DNA from: Spirosoma foliorum
GTDB lineage: Bacteria > Bacteroidota > Bacteroidia > Cytophagales > Spirosomataceae
Reading direction: 5' to 3'
Assembly: GCF_014117325.1 (NCBI RefSeq)
Contig: NZ_CP059732.1
Span: forward strand, 496,001-560,000
Length of the DNA stretch: 64,000 nucleotides
Part shown: positions 15,583 through 24,231 of the stretch, in pieces
How the letters are laid out: the number at the start of each line of letters is the position of its first letter
Position numbering within the stretch: position 1 is the first letter of the stretch
Position numbers and translations under genes: made by a program
The notes under the pieces: model-generated
Told to the model about the DNA's origin: nothing
What the model saw: only the letters and a program-made list of their open reading frames with translations
Database searches by the model: none

Positions 15583-16758
15583 TTAGTGTCCGGGCGACAG
15601 TTCGAAGTTTTCTTCTTCCCGTTGCCGGAAGTACATGATCATGGCTAAACCGAATCCTGAAAATGCCAGCATAGCGCCTACCAATTGAGGTGATGAATAG
15701 CCCAGGCCGGCAGCAATTGGTAAGCCTCCCAGGTAAGCACCCAGTGCATTGCCAATGTTAAAACCTGCCTGACTAACCGATGACGCCAGCATTTCAGAAC
15801 CATTGGCTGCCCGAATCATCAAAATTTGAATTGGTGGCCCTAACGAGAAGGCAATCGCTCCGGTAAGGAATGTCATGCCAAGAAGCGGTATCTGAAATGG
15901 GGCAACATAGTATACCAGAAGCAGGCAAAGGGTCATTAACAATAAAAACAAAGCCGTTGCCTTAATTGGAGAAGTACTGTCGGCGGTGCGTCCGGCAATT
16001 AAATTACCAACCGCCATGCCTAAACCTGCCAATACCAGAATCCAGGTAATCTGATTGCTACCAAAGTGAGCCACTTCGGTCAATAAGGGAGCAATGTAGC
16101 TGAACCAGGCAAACAGGCCCCCCGTACCAATGGCGGTGATGCCTAAAATTATCCAGGGTTCTACGTGCGTAAACAGTTTGAGGTCTTTACGCAAATTGGT
16201 CTGGTTCGCTACGGGCATTGCCGGCAGCAGTTTTTGAATAGATACTAACGTGATCAGACCAACCGCAGCGATAATCAAAAATGTGATGCGCCAGCTCATG
16301 GTGTGACCAATGTAAGTACCCAGCGGTACACCAATGATGTTGGCAACGGTAAGTCCGGCAAACATCATCGAAATGGCCTGTGCTTCTTTTCCCTTAGTCG
16401 CTAATCGGCTGGCTACTACGGCACCTACACCAAAAAAAGCGCCATGTGGTAAGCCAGACAATAGGCGAGTTACCATCATGAGTTCATAATTGGGCGCGAA
16501 GGACGAAAGGGCATTACAAAAGGTAAACAAGGCCATAAGGCCCAACAGAATTTTCTTCGGTGGATAATTTCCGGCAAACCCCACCAGCAGAGGAGCGCCT
16601 AATACAACGCCCAGCGCATAGGCCGAAATTAAGTGGCCAGCCTGTGGAATCGAGATTTGTAATGAGGTTGCGATATCGGGCAGAATACCCATCATGACGA
16701 ACTCCGTCATGCCAATGCCAAAGCCTCCTATCGTGAGAGGCAGTAATTCTTTTTTCAT
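15583..16758 (-). CDS. MFS transporter, AraJ-like drug/sugar exporter family
   Basis: The 391-residue protein begins MKKELLPLTIGGFGIGMTEFVMMGILPDIA and has about 12 hydrophobic helices. VISAYALGVVLGAPLLV, the loop GFAGNYPPKKILL and VTRLLSGLPHGAFFGVGAVVASRLA fit the DHA1 branch that includes AraJ and related sugar or drug exporters. The substrate is not known. It has its own terminator at 15513-15545. Confidence 0.88.
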   Translation of the reverse strand: MKKELLPLTIGGFGIGMTEFVMMGILPDIATSLQISIPQAGHLISAYALGVVLGAPLLVGFAGNYPPKKILLGLMALFTFCNALSSFAPNYELMMVTRLLSGLPHGAFFGVGAVVASRLATKGKEAQAISMMFAGLTVANIIGVPLGTYIGHTMSWRITFLIIAAVGLITLVSIQKLLPAMPVANQTNLRKDLKLFTHVEPWIILGITAIGTGGLFAWFSYIAPLLTEVAHFGSNQITWILVLAGLGMAVGNLIAGRTADSTSPIKATALFLLLMTLCLLLVYYVAPFQIPLLGMTFLTGAIAFSLGPPIQILMIRAANGSEMLASSVSQAGFNIGNALGAYLGGLPIAAGLGYSSPQLVGAMLAFSGFGLAMIMYFRQREEENFELSPGH

Positions 16759-16925
16759 TTGCAGCTTTCTATTTTCTGACAGCGCGTGAGTTTACTAAAC
16801 TTGGAAAACTCACAATAAACCTCATCAAATGAGGTCCATTTTATCTGGCAAATAAAAAAAGTGCAAAATCGTTCCCTGTTCTGGGAAAGGTATAATTTAT
16901 TAGTTAGTCGGTGCAATTAGGGGAT

Positions 16926-18668
16926 TTATCGAACTCGTTTGCCTGGCATATCCCGTCCATTCTGATGCAGAATCAGTTGCTGAACTTCTCCTTTGTCGTT
17001 CGTCTCGAACGTTACTTGGGCATCAACTACTTTCAGATAAAACTTCGTTTTCGATTCGGCGAAGAGTTCAAATCTGGGTTGACCAGTGGCCTGACCAAAG
17101 AGTTTATCACCCTCGCGCGTGATCACAATCGCAAACGAAGGGGCAAGCTCATAGTTGCCAACGTACGATTCCAGCGTGGCTGTGTCTACAGTAATGGCTA
17201 TCTCTTTAGGCGCTTCGACAGTTTCGCCTAATTCTTTCAGTTTGTCGAAACCATTAGTATTGCGTGGATTAAGCTCTACCGATTTCTTGTAATCCTGAAT
17301 AGCAGCCGCTTTGTTACCTGCCGTCATGTAGGCTTCTCCCCGGCTATCATATACGTTAAATGACTTTGGATAGGCTTCGACGTTAAGCGTAAACACGTTG
17401 ATCGACTCCGTTAGCTTTCCATCCCGCATGAGCTCATACCCCAGGCTATTGATGTCATTTTCATCGACATTGTAGGCTTTATCATTTTTCCAGATAGTTA
17501 ATTTCTCCCGCGATTTGGCCAACGGCTCTGATAAAACCGACTGTCGTAGTAAATCTGTAATTGGCTTTTTGGGTGGTTCGATGGGTTGATTGTAGAGGAT
17601 GTTGAGAATATTTTTGCGGATAGCGCCTAGTGGTGCCCCACCCGTATTGTTCAACAAAACTACCAGTTGTTTGTCTTTGGGAATTCGGCTGATGATCGTG
17701 TTGAAGCCGTTGATGCCGCCCGTGTGTTCAATAATCTGTAAGCTATCTTTCAGGTCGCCGATCTTTGTTTTTCGTACTCCCCAACCGTACGCATAACCAT
17801 CTAAAAAAGGTGTAAACATGGTTGCTTTTGCGCTTGCCGACAGTAGCTTATCCGTATACAAGGCCTGATCCCAGCGGTACAAATCCTCGACGGTTGAGTA
17901 CAATGACCCGGCAGCATACGGAATTGTCATATCCAGATAAGGCGAATTCACATAGGTACTGCCCTGTTTTTCGTAACCAGTTGCTCGTTTAGGGATAATC
18001 GGGCCAAATAAATCATAGCCTGTGTCTTTGAGTTGCAAAGGAGTGAGAATAGTTTCTTTCAAAAGAGTAGTATACGATTTTCCCGAGACTTTTTCGATGA
18101 GGACGCCCAGTAGAAAATAACCCGAGTTGCTATATGAGAACCTGGAACCTGGTTCGAAGTCCAGGGGCATATCCGCGAATTTTTTAATGAATCCGTTGGG
18201 CGTAGTTGGCTCTCTACTCTCCATTTCAAAAAATTTCGGGAAATTGGTATAATTGGGAATTCCCGATGTATGCGTGAGCAAGTGATGGACAGTGATTTTG
18301 TCGCCAGAGGCTTTCGGGTAATCCGGCAAATAATCGGTTACCTTCCCATCCAGTTTCAGTTTCCCCTTTTCAACCAGCTGCATAATGAGCATGGCCGTAA
18401 ACTGTTTGGTAATGGAGCCTAGTCTAAATTTGGTATCGGGTGCATTCGGAATGTTCCACTCCATATTGGCCATCCCGTAGCCTTTTTTGAAAATCACCTG
18501 ACCATGTTCGGCTACTAACACGCTCCCGTTAAACTGACGATTAGCAACGTACTGTTGAACGAGAGCGTCGATTTTGGCCCCTTTGGTTTGTGCGAAGGTT
18601 GGGGAGGCAATAAAAAGAATGGCTATTGCAGCCAAACAGAATCGATGAAGTACACGTGTATAGTTCAT
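16926..18668 (-). CDS. Class C beta-lactamase-like serine hydrolase with TPR and C-terminal DUF3471-like domain
   Basis: The 580-residue exported protein has a signal peptide (LAAIAILFIASPTFAQ) and a serine hydrolase domain with SxxK (Ser85-Ile-Thr-Lys88), YSN (Tyr179-Asn181) and HTG (His315-Gly317). It is followed by TPR-like repeats (about 395-470: DSRGEAYMTAGNKAAAIQDYKKSVELNP) and a C-terminal beta domain (YVGNYELAPSFAIVITREGDKLFGQATGQPRFELFAES, DUF3471 type). Such proteins cut peptides or esters in the periplasm; resistance to beta-lactams is not implied. It is followed by xisI on the same strand, with a separate terminator for the polA unit between them. Confidence 0.9.
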   Translation of the reverse strand: MNYTRVLHRFCLAAIAILFIASPTFAQTKGAKIDALVQQYVANRQFNGSVLVAEHGQVIFKKGYGMANMEWNIPNAPDTKFRLGSITKQFTAMLIMQLVEKGKLKLDGKVTDYLPDYPKASGDKITVHHLLTHTSGIPNYTNFPKFFEMESREPTTPNGFIKKFADMPLDFEPGSRFSYSNSGYFLLGVLIEKVSGKSYTTLLKETILTPLQLKDTGYDLFGPIIPKRATGYEKQGSTYVNSPYLDMTIPYAAGSLYSTVEDLYRWDQALYTDKLLSASAKATMFTPFLDGYAYGWGVRKTKIGDLKDSLQIIEHTGGINGFNTIISRIPKDKQLVVLLNNTGGAPLGAIRKNILNILYNQPIEPPKKPITDLLRQSVLSEPLAKSREKLTIWKNDKAYNVDENDINSLGYELMRDGKLTESINVFTLNVEAYPKSFNVYDSRGEAYMTAGNKAAAIQDYKKSVELNPRNTNGFDKLKELGETVEAPKEIAITVDTATLESYVGNYELAPSFAIVITREGDKLFGQATGQPRFELFAESKTKFYLKVVDAQVTFETNDKGEVQQLILHQNGRDMPGKRVR

Positions 18669-18780
18669 GGGAGAAGCTGATAGTGAGATGATTCGCTAAG
18701 ATTGCCATTTTTCTAACGTTTACCAACGACCGCGTTTAATACTCGGTTGAGCGTCTGAAGAAATGGTCAGTAATCATAAA

Positions 18781-18815
18781 AAAGCCGCCTTACCTAGATA
18801 AAGTAAGACGGCTTT
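18781..18815 (-). terminator. Terminator of the polA-xisH-xisI unit
   Basis: Read on the minus strand: AAAGCCGTCTTAC, loop, GTAAGGCGGCTTTTTTATG. A 13-base stem with one G-T pair and a T-run lies 30 bases after the xisI stop. Confidence 0.85.
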
Positions 18816-18844
18816 AGTTGAGAGTTAATGCACGTTTGTTGCGG

Positions 18845-19186
18845 CTATGCCACCGCAAAGCCTGAGTAAGTCCGCATAGCCTCTGGCAAGAAGCCAATAA
18901 CAATATCTGATGCCGGAATACCTCGTTCGATCAGGTCGTCTGTTACTAAAATATCCGTGTTATTGACCAGTAGCCAGACTTTACCCGTTGGTTTAATCTG
19001 AAAATGGAAAACAACTCTAAACTTGAAACTACCTTGATACCATTCTGTACGCATAACTTGAAAATGGCGATGAACAGGATCAATTACTAACTCATAATCA
19101 GTGTCTGAGCCATTGTTGCGGCTCTTAACAAATTCAGTAAGCCAATCTGCAATAATCAGCGAGTAGGTTTCGATCTTAGCATCCAT
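18845..19186 (-). CDS. xisI: XisI-family protein (fdxN element excision controlling factor homologue)
   Basis: The 113-residue protein reads YSLIIADWLTEF, YELVIDPVHRHFQVMRTEWY, VVFHFQIKPTGKVWLLVNNTDILVTDDLIERGIPASDIVIGF, the characteristic strands of the XisI family. XisI was first described in Anabaena as needed, with XisH and XisF, for excision of the fdxN element, yet homologues occur without such elements. It overlaps the 3' end of xisH by 31 bases in another frame. No site-specific recombinase or att-like repeat is nearby, so an excision role here is doubtful. Confidence 0.88.
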   Translation of the reverse strand: MDAKIETYSLIIADWLTEFVKSRNNGSDTDYELVIDPVHRHFQVMRTEWYQGSFKFRVVFHFQIKPTGKVWLLVNNTDILVTDDLIERGIPASDIVIGFLPEAMRTYSGFAVA

Positions 19187-19587
19187 GCTTCTATAGTTTT
19201 TGATTCGGCATTAATGACGATAGTATTGATACTAAATTTATTCAGAATTAGTTGAGTACCTTCTTCAATAAAAAACTCATTGTAAACATTTTTAGCCACT
19301 GCAAGATAAAGAACTCGTTCGGGTTCCTTTATCTCCATAAACGTATGGTAATTTAAATACTGTCCCAAAACTGTGTGGAATTCATAAGAGATAGAAGGGG
19401 AGACAAAACTTTTGACTTCAATCGCTATCTTATCCATACCTCTTTGGGCAGCAACTATCTGTTCGGCAGCCAAATCAATCGCATAATCTCTGCCCATAAT
19501 TTTAACTGAGTATGGATCGTGCGTGATTGTCCACCCATCCTTTTCAAGTGCTTCCCGAACGATGGGGTGAAATATATCTCTTGCCAT
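19156..19587 (-). CDS. xisH: XisH-family protein, PD-(D/E)XK-like
   Basis: The 143-residue protein starts MARDIFHPIVREALEKDGW, the family N-terminus, and has IDLAAEQIV (Asp38) then DKIAIEVKSF (Glu57-Val-Lys59). The spacing of the Asp and the E-x-K motif fits the PD-(D/E)XK nuclease fold. The remainder (GQYLNYHTFMEIKEPERVLYLAVAKNVYNEFF) is typical XisH. The ATG lies one base after the TGA of polA, and the gene overlaps xisI, so polA, xisH and xisI look like one unit. Nuclease activity is inferred from motif placement only. Confidence 0.88.
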   Translation of the reverse strand: MARDIFHPIVREALEKDGWTITHDPYSVKIMGRDYAIDLAAEQIVAAQRGMDKIAIEVKSFVSPSISYEFHTVLGQYLNYHTFMEIKEPERVLYLAVAKNVYNEFFIEEGTQLILNKFSINTIVINAESKTIEAWMLRSKPTR

Positions 19588-19588
19588 A

Positions 19589-22500
19589 TCAGTGCGCCAG
19601 CAACCAGTTTTCGCCGGTGCCGATGCCGGTTTCCATTTTAACACCCATTGGGATGGCGTTGCGCATGATTTCATCGACACGTACACGAAGGATGTCAATT
19701 TCGTCGCGGTGGGCGTCGAATACTAATTCATCGTGCACGGTTAGGATCATTTTTGACTTCAAATTCTCCTGCTGCATGAACTCGTGAATCTGAATCATGG
19801 CAATCTTGAGCATATCGGCCGCACTACCCTGAATGGGCGCGTTTACGGCGTTACGTTCGGCAAACATCCGGTCGGTTTGGTTCCGCGAATTGATGTCGCG
19901 CAGATACCGGCGACGACCCAGAATGGTTTCGGCATAGCCAAAGCCTCGCGCTTTTTCGATGCATTGGTCGATATAGTCTTTCACCGCTGGAAAACCGGCA
20001 AAATATTCTTCGATGATCTGAGCCGCTTCTTTACGGGGAATCTTTAACCGCTGGCTCAACCCGAAGGCCGAAATGCCGTAGATAATGCCAAAATTGATGG
20101 TTTTGGCTTTCCGACGCATGTCGCTCGTGACTTCATCAAGGTCGACGTGGAAGACTTTACTAGCCGTTTGGGTATGAATATCGACGCCGTTATTGAAGGC
20201 CTCCAGCATCGTCTGATCACCACTGAAAGCGGCCATAATCCGCAATTCGATTTGAGAATAATCGGCCGACATAATCACAAACTCTGGACCGCGGGGTACA
20301 AACGCTTTCCGAATTTCTTTTCCGCGTGGGGTTCGAATCGGAATGTTTTGCAGGTTGGGATTGACCGACGACAAGCGGCCTGTTGCAGCAACGGCCTGAT
20401 TGAATGATGTATGAACCCGCCCGGTGCGTTTGCTAATTAGCAAAGGCAACACATCGACGTACGTATTCTTGAGTTTAACTAACTCCCGATAGTCCAGGAT
20501 TTTCCGGGCAATCTCGTGCTCGGCTTCCATTTTCGACAGGATTTCCTCGCCCGTGGCGTATTGACCCGTCTTGGTCTTTTTTGCGTTCTTATCGAGCTTT
20601 AATTTATCGAACAGAACCTCGCCCAGTTGCTTTGGCGAACCGATGTTGAATGGCTCACCCGCAATGTCGAAAATCTCCTGCTGCACCTGTCGCATGTCGA
20701 TTTCCAGCGTTGCCGATAGTTCGGCCAGCGCATTTGTATCCAGCGTTATACCTTCTAACTCCAGGTCGGTGAGCACCTGCACAAGTGGCATCTCGACCTG
20801 ATCGAAGAGTTTGTGAAGGCTGTCTTTTTCGAGTCGGGGAGCGAAAACGTCCTTGAGCTGAAGCGTGATATCGGCATCTTCGGCGGCATAGTCTACCACC
20901 TTCTGAATATCCACATCGCGCATCGTCAACTGTCCTTTGCCTTTCTTGCCAATCAGCGACTCAATTTCAACTGGGCTATAATTCAGGTAGGTCATCGCCA
21001 TCATGTCCATGTTATGGCGCATTTCTGGCTCAATCAGGTAATGGGCGATCATCGTGTCGAACAGTTTTCCCTGAACTTCCACGCCATACTTTTTCAGCAT
21101 GAGCAGATCGTATTTCAGGTTCTGCCCAATCTTGCCAATGGTGGCGTTCTCAAAAACAGGTTTAAACTGGTCCACAATCAACTGGGCCTCATCACGATCG
21201 GCAGGAACAGGTACATAAAACGCTTCGCCTGTTCGATAAGCAAACGACAAACCAACCAAATCGGCTTCTACAGGATCGACAGCGGTGGTTTCAGAATCGA
21301 AACAGATACTTTCCTGAAGACCCAGATAATGCACCAGGCTAGCGCGCAACTCGGCCGTATCGACTAACCGATAATCGTGCTTAACGGATAAAATTGTTTT
21401 CCGACGTTCGGGTTGTATTGGATCTATCTCGTAATCAGGATACACATCCAAATAAGCAGGAGCCTCTGCACCGGTAGAGTCGTCTGTCGTAATGGTTTCT
21501 GTAACCTGGTTAGGTGTTTCGGCAGTACCCGAGGCAACAGGTATACTAACGGGCACTTTCTTCGATTTTGCTCTCCCCTCGCCCAATGGGCGGTCCGCCG
21601 TTGCGGGAGGGGTTGGGGGTGAGGGAGCACTGCCAAAATCAAACGGCAAGTCATCCGCGCCTGATGGATTAACCGCTCCCATATTTGGGAAGGGTATGAA
21701 CGCAGGACTATTCCCCCCAGGTGAATCGAACAGATTCATTTGCCCTGCTGCCGGTGCTTTAAAAGCCGCAGGCAACGGTTTTTCATCATAATCAGCGCCC
21801 AGTAACCGAGTCTTCATCTGCCGAAACTCTAGTTCATCCAGGAGCGCAGCTAACCGAGGCTTATCGTACTCCGTATGGCGAAGGTGTTCTTCATCGAATG
21901 GAACGGGAACATCTAAATGAATCGTTGCCAGTTGTTTCGACAGCAGGCCTTGTTGAGCGAAATTGATAACGTTTTCTTTTTGTTTCCCTTTGAGTTCATC
22001 GGCGCGGGCAATCAGGTTTTCGACCGAACCGAAGTCAGCAATAAGTTTCTGAGCCGTTTTTTCGCCAATACCCGGAATCCCCGGAATGTTATCGACCGAA
22101 TCGCCCATCAGGCCGAGCATATCCGTCACCTGGTCAATGCGTTCAATTTGCCAGCGGTCCAGTACCTCATTAACCCCCAGTTTTTCGGCAGGCTTGCCCA
22201 TGAACGCTGGCTTGTAAATATGAATATGCTCTTCGACCAACTGGCCATAGTCTTTATCGGGTGTCATCATGTACACCTCAAAGTCGGCCAGGGCGGCTTT
22301 CTTGGCAATCGTACCGATGATATCGTCCGCTTCGTAGCCTTCCAGAATCAGAATGGGAATGTGCATGGCCTCTACAATCTGTTTGATGTAAGGCATGGCT
22401 ACGCTAATATCTTCGGGCTGCGATTGGCGGGTAGCTTTGTACATCGGAAACTGCTCGTGCCGGAAGGTTTTCTTGGCTGAGTCGAACGCGACACCGATGT

Positions 22501-22672
22501 GGGTGGGTTTCTCCTTTGTTAACACCTCGATCATGGCATTCATGAAGCCGAATACGGCGGAGGTATTAATGCCACGTGATGAAATACGGGGAGCTTTATT
22601 GAAAGCAAAATGAGCGCGGTAAATCAGAGCCAGCGCATCGAGCAGGAAGAGTTTTTTTTGTGGTTTTGCCAT
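19589..22672 (-). CDS. polA: DNA polymerase I
   Basis: The 1027-residue protein has a 5'-3' exonuclease (about 1-290: FLLDALALIYRAHFA, EGYEADDIIGT, GDSVDNIPGIPGIGEKTA), a long non-conserved linker (about 293-425), a 3'-5' exonuclease with intact DSETT (Asp459-Ser-Glu461) and a polymerase domain (about 640-1027: SADYSQIELRIMA, RRKAKTINFGIIYG, MILTVHDELVFD). It fills gaps and removes RNA primers. The linker is longer than usual because it contains a translated repeat (21570-21629) and a QMNLF motif (residues 311-315). It heads the xisH-xisI unit. Confidence 0.96.
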   Translation of the reverse strand: MAKPQKKLFLLDALALIYRAHFAFNKAPRISSRGINTSAVFGFMNAMIEVLTKEKPTHIGVAFDSAKKTFRHEQFPMYKATRQSQPEDISVAMPYIKQIVEAMHIPILILEGYEADDIIGTIAKKAALADFEVYMMTPDKDYGQLVEEHIHIYKPAFMGKPAEKLGVNEVLDRWQIERIDQVTDMLGLMGDSVDNIPGIPGIGEKTAQKLIADFGSVENLIARADELKGKQKENVINFAQQGLLSKQLATIHLDVPVPFDEEHLRHTEYDKPRLAALLDELEFRQMKTRLLGADYDEKPLPAAFKAPAAGQMNLFDSPGGNSPAFIPFPNMGAVNPSGADDLPFDFGSAPSPPTPPATADRPLGEGRAKSKKVPVSIPVASGTAETPNQVTETITTDDSTGAEAPAYLDVYPDYEIDPIQPERRKTILSVKHDYRLVDTAELRASLVHYLGLQESICFDSETTAVDPVEADLVGLSFAYRTGEAFYVPVPADRDEAQLIVDQFKPVFENATIGKIGQNLKYDLLMLKKYGVEVQGKLFDTMIAHYLIEPEMRHNMDMMAMTYLNYSPVEIESLIGKKGKGQLTMRDVDIQKVVDYAAEDADITLQLKDVFAPRLEKDSLHKLFDQVEMPLVQVLTDLELEGITLDTNALAELSATLEIDMRQVQQEIFDIAGEPFNIGSPKQLGEVLFDKLKLDKNAKKTKTGQYATGEEILSKMEAEHEIARKILDYRELVKLKNTYVDVLPLLISKRTGRVHTSFNQAVAATGRLSSVNPNLQNIPIRTPRGKEIRKAFVPRGPEFVIMSADYSQIELRIMAAFSGDQTMLEAFNNGVDIHTQTASKVFHVDLDEVTSDMRRKAKTINFGIIYGISAFGLSQRLKIPRKEAAQIIEEYFAGFPAVKDYIDQCIEKARGFGYAETILGRRRYLRDINSRNQTDRMFAERNAVNAPIQGSAADMLKIAMIQIHEFMQQENLKSKMILTVHDELVFDAHRDEIDILRVRVDEIMRNAIPMGVKMETGIGTGENWLLAH
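21570..21629. repeat. Palindromic repeat inserted in frame in the polA linker
   Basis: The DNA reads GCTCTCCCCTCGCCCAATGG on one side and GGGGTTGGGGGTGAGGGAGC on the other, an inverted repeat with complementary outer ends (GCTC..CCCTC / GAGGG..GAGC). This C-rich/G-rich pattern (CCCTCACCCCCAACCCCT) resembles intergenic palindromic repeats that I recall from Bacteroidota genomes. It encodes residues 348-368 (SAPSPPTPPATADRPLGEGR), low in complexity and outside all conserved blocks. Confidence 0.7.
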
Positions 22673-22814
22673 TCGAAACGGTCACATATCAAGACCCCAA
22701 AGGTCGACAGTCTTGCGGACAATCGCGCGCTTTTGGTCTGACAAATTGCGAAGTTTTACAGGAGAAATTATCTATAAACAGAACAGATGTACGCTGCTTT
22801 TGATTCCTAAAATT

Positions 22815-22909
22815 TACCACAAAGGGCGCTGAGGTAGCGCAAAGGCCACAAAGGAATAGTAATCTTTTTCCTCTGCGGCCTTTGCGCTACCTCAGCGCCC
22901 TTTGCGGTA
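22815..22909. repeat. 33-bp inverted repeat between polA and fasciclin gene
   Basis: The arms 22815-22847 and 22877-22909 match with one mismatch (TACCACAAAGGGCGCTGAGG, then TAGCGCAAAGGCC), loop 29 bases. It follows the fasciclin stop and precedes polA, both on the minus strand, or ends the fasciclin transcript in that direction. A T/A tract flanks the right arm. Confidence 0.93.
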
Positions 22910-22922
22910 AAAAAATATCTTT

Positions 22923-23930
22923 TTAAGGTATTAATAACCGGTCTATGATGTGCACAACACCATTGGTTGCCGTAATATCTGGCCCGGTAATATTTGACGC
23001 TGTATTGGCGTTTCCACGTCCCGTTACAGTCAGTGCCGTGGTGCTGATACCTGCCGTGATCGTGCCACCCTGTAAGGTACTCAAACTTGAGCCATTGGTA
23101 ATCAGTGGAGTATATGTACGGCTGTTAAGTACATGATAACTTAAAACATTCGCCAGCGCACCTGCTGGGGCTGTCGCAATCTTTGCAGAATCATAGCCCA
23201 TTGCTTTAAAGGCTGCATCTGTCGGCGCAAAAACCGTGATTGGACCAGTGGCAGTTAAGGTGGCTGCGGTTTGCGTTCCGGCTTTCAATACGGCTGCCTG
23301 AAGGAGCTTAAATGATGCGGTAGGCAACAAGAGTGGGATACTCTGAATCGTAGCGGCAACGTTGCCAAAGAGAGGGGGTAACAAAACCCGATCAATCGCA
23401 TAAATTACCCCGTTGCTAGCCAGACCGTCGGCCTGTAAAATATGAGCGCCATTCACTGATAAGGTGGTAGATGAAGACGAGGTCGATGTGCTCGACGATA
23501 CTTTAGAGGTGTACAGCACAGCGTTAGAAAGTAATGTTTGCTGAGCGGTATTGACAGCCAAGGGGATGGCCGATGATTCTATACGAGTTGGGAGCACGTG
23601 GTATTGTAAAACGGCTTTTAGAATATCGACGGGGGCCGCATTGATAGCAGCCACATCGCCATAGCCAAACAGCTTAAAGGCATCGTCTGTGGGAGCAAAA
23701 ACGGTATAGGTGCCCGCCTGGCTTAACGTTCCATCTAATCCGGCCTTAACAAGAGCGGCTTTCAGGAGCGTAAACTTACTGCCGTTATTAATGATCTCCG
23801 TAATGGTTGATAAAGCAGGTGTGGTGTCGTCCTGTTTCTTACAGGCTGTAAAGGAAAGTGTTAGAGCTGTAAATAACGTGAGAAGTAAGCCCCAACTACG
23901 TCCGGCGGACGTGTATTGACGGATTGACAT
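22923..23930 (-). CDS. Fasciclin (FAS1)-domain lipoprotein
   Basis: The 335-residue protein has a lipoprotein signal (LTLFTALTLSFTACKK, Cys30) and two FAS1 domains (about 40-185 and 195-335). Each has the repeat signature TYTVFAPTDDAFKLFG / PITVFAPTDAAFKAMG followed by the H2-type motif GVIYAIDRVLLPP / GVVHIIDRLLIP. FAS1 domains mediate adhesion or matrix binding at the cell surface. Several paralogues are usual in Cytophagales. The Ser/Thr-rich stretch SSSTSTSSSSTT (about 143-155) lies in the first domain. Confidence 0.92.
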   Translation of the reverse strand: MSIRQYTSAGRSWGLLLTLFTALTLSFTACKKQDDTTPALSTITEIINNGSKFTLLKAALVKAGLDGTLSQAGTYTVFAPTDDAFKLFGYGDVAAINAAPVDILKAVLQYHVLPTRIESSAIPLAVNTAQQTLLSNAVLYTSKVSSSTSTSSSSTTLSVNGAHILQADGLASNGVIYAIDRVLLPPLFGNVAATIQSIPLLLPTASFKLLQAAVLKAGTQTAATLTATGPITVFAPTDAAFKAMGYDSAKIATAPAGALANVLSYHVLNSRTYTPLITNGSSLSTLQGGTITAGISTTALTVTGRGNANTASNITGPDITATNGVVHIIDRLLIP

Positions 23931-24231
23931 AATGAATTGGTGATTAATGAGTAAGGGAGTAACGTACTGCCTGTTGGCAGAACAGACATTTGTTGGTTTT
24001 GTTCATCTGACAACAGCATTAATTTGACAATTTCTACTGACCTGCTAACTTTTCGGTGATGCTTTCCAGATTTTGGCTCAACTTATCTATTTCGTGAAAC
24101 GGACGTTTTGTTGAGTCAGATACATCGAAGTCCGCAAAACTCTTTATACTTCGCTTGCCCAAGTCGGTTTTCGGTGGTTGGTTTGCAACTAGATAGTTGT
24201 CTGCCAGACACTGGTTATTAATCATCGACAA
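23931..24231. other. 301-bp intergenic region between fasciclin gene and thioesterase gene
   Basis: This gap holds the divergent upstream regions of the fasciclin (minus) and thioesterase (plus) genes. No consensus TTTG/TAnnTTTG pair was found. A short minus-strand frame (24034-24225) is open and is listed separately as doubtful. Confidence 0.6.
24034..24225 (-). CDS. Doubtful small ORF, 63 residues
   Basis: From ATG at 24225 the frame reads MINNQCLADNYLVANQPPKT and ends LSQNLESITEKLAGQ before a stop. The composition, with many Lys, Glu, Ser and Asp and an amphipathic end, is protein-like rather than random antisense, but no family is recognised. It starts only 7 bases from the divergent thioesterase ATG, so it may be a chance frame across the promoter region. 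Confidence 0.2.
   Translation of the reverse strand: MINNQCLADNYLVANQPPKTDLGKRSIKSFADFDVSDSTKRPFHEIDKLSQNLESITEKLAGQ

Noticed and set aside
16926..18668. Beta-lactam resistance gene
   Set aside because: The SxxK/YSN/HTG motifs place it in the wider class C-like peptidase/esterase group with TPR and DUF3471 parts; resistance cannot be inferred.
18845..19587. Excisable element around xisH/xisI
   Set aside because: No recombinase gene, direct repeats or split gene were seen; polA and its neighbours are intact.
20813..21367. Plus-strand frames opposite polA (also 21917-22480)
   Set aside because: Antisense shadows of polA with no family features.
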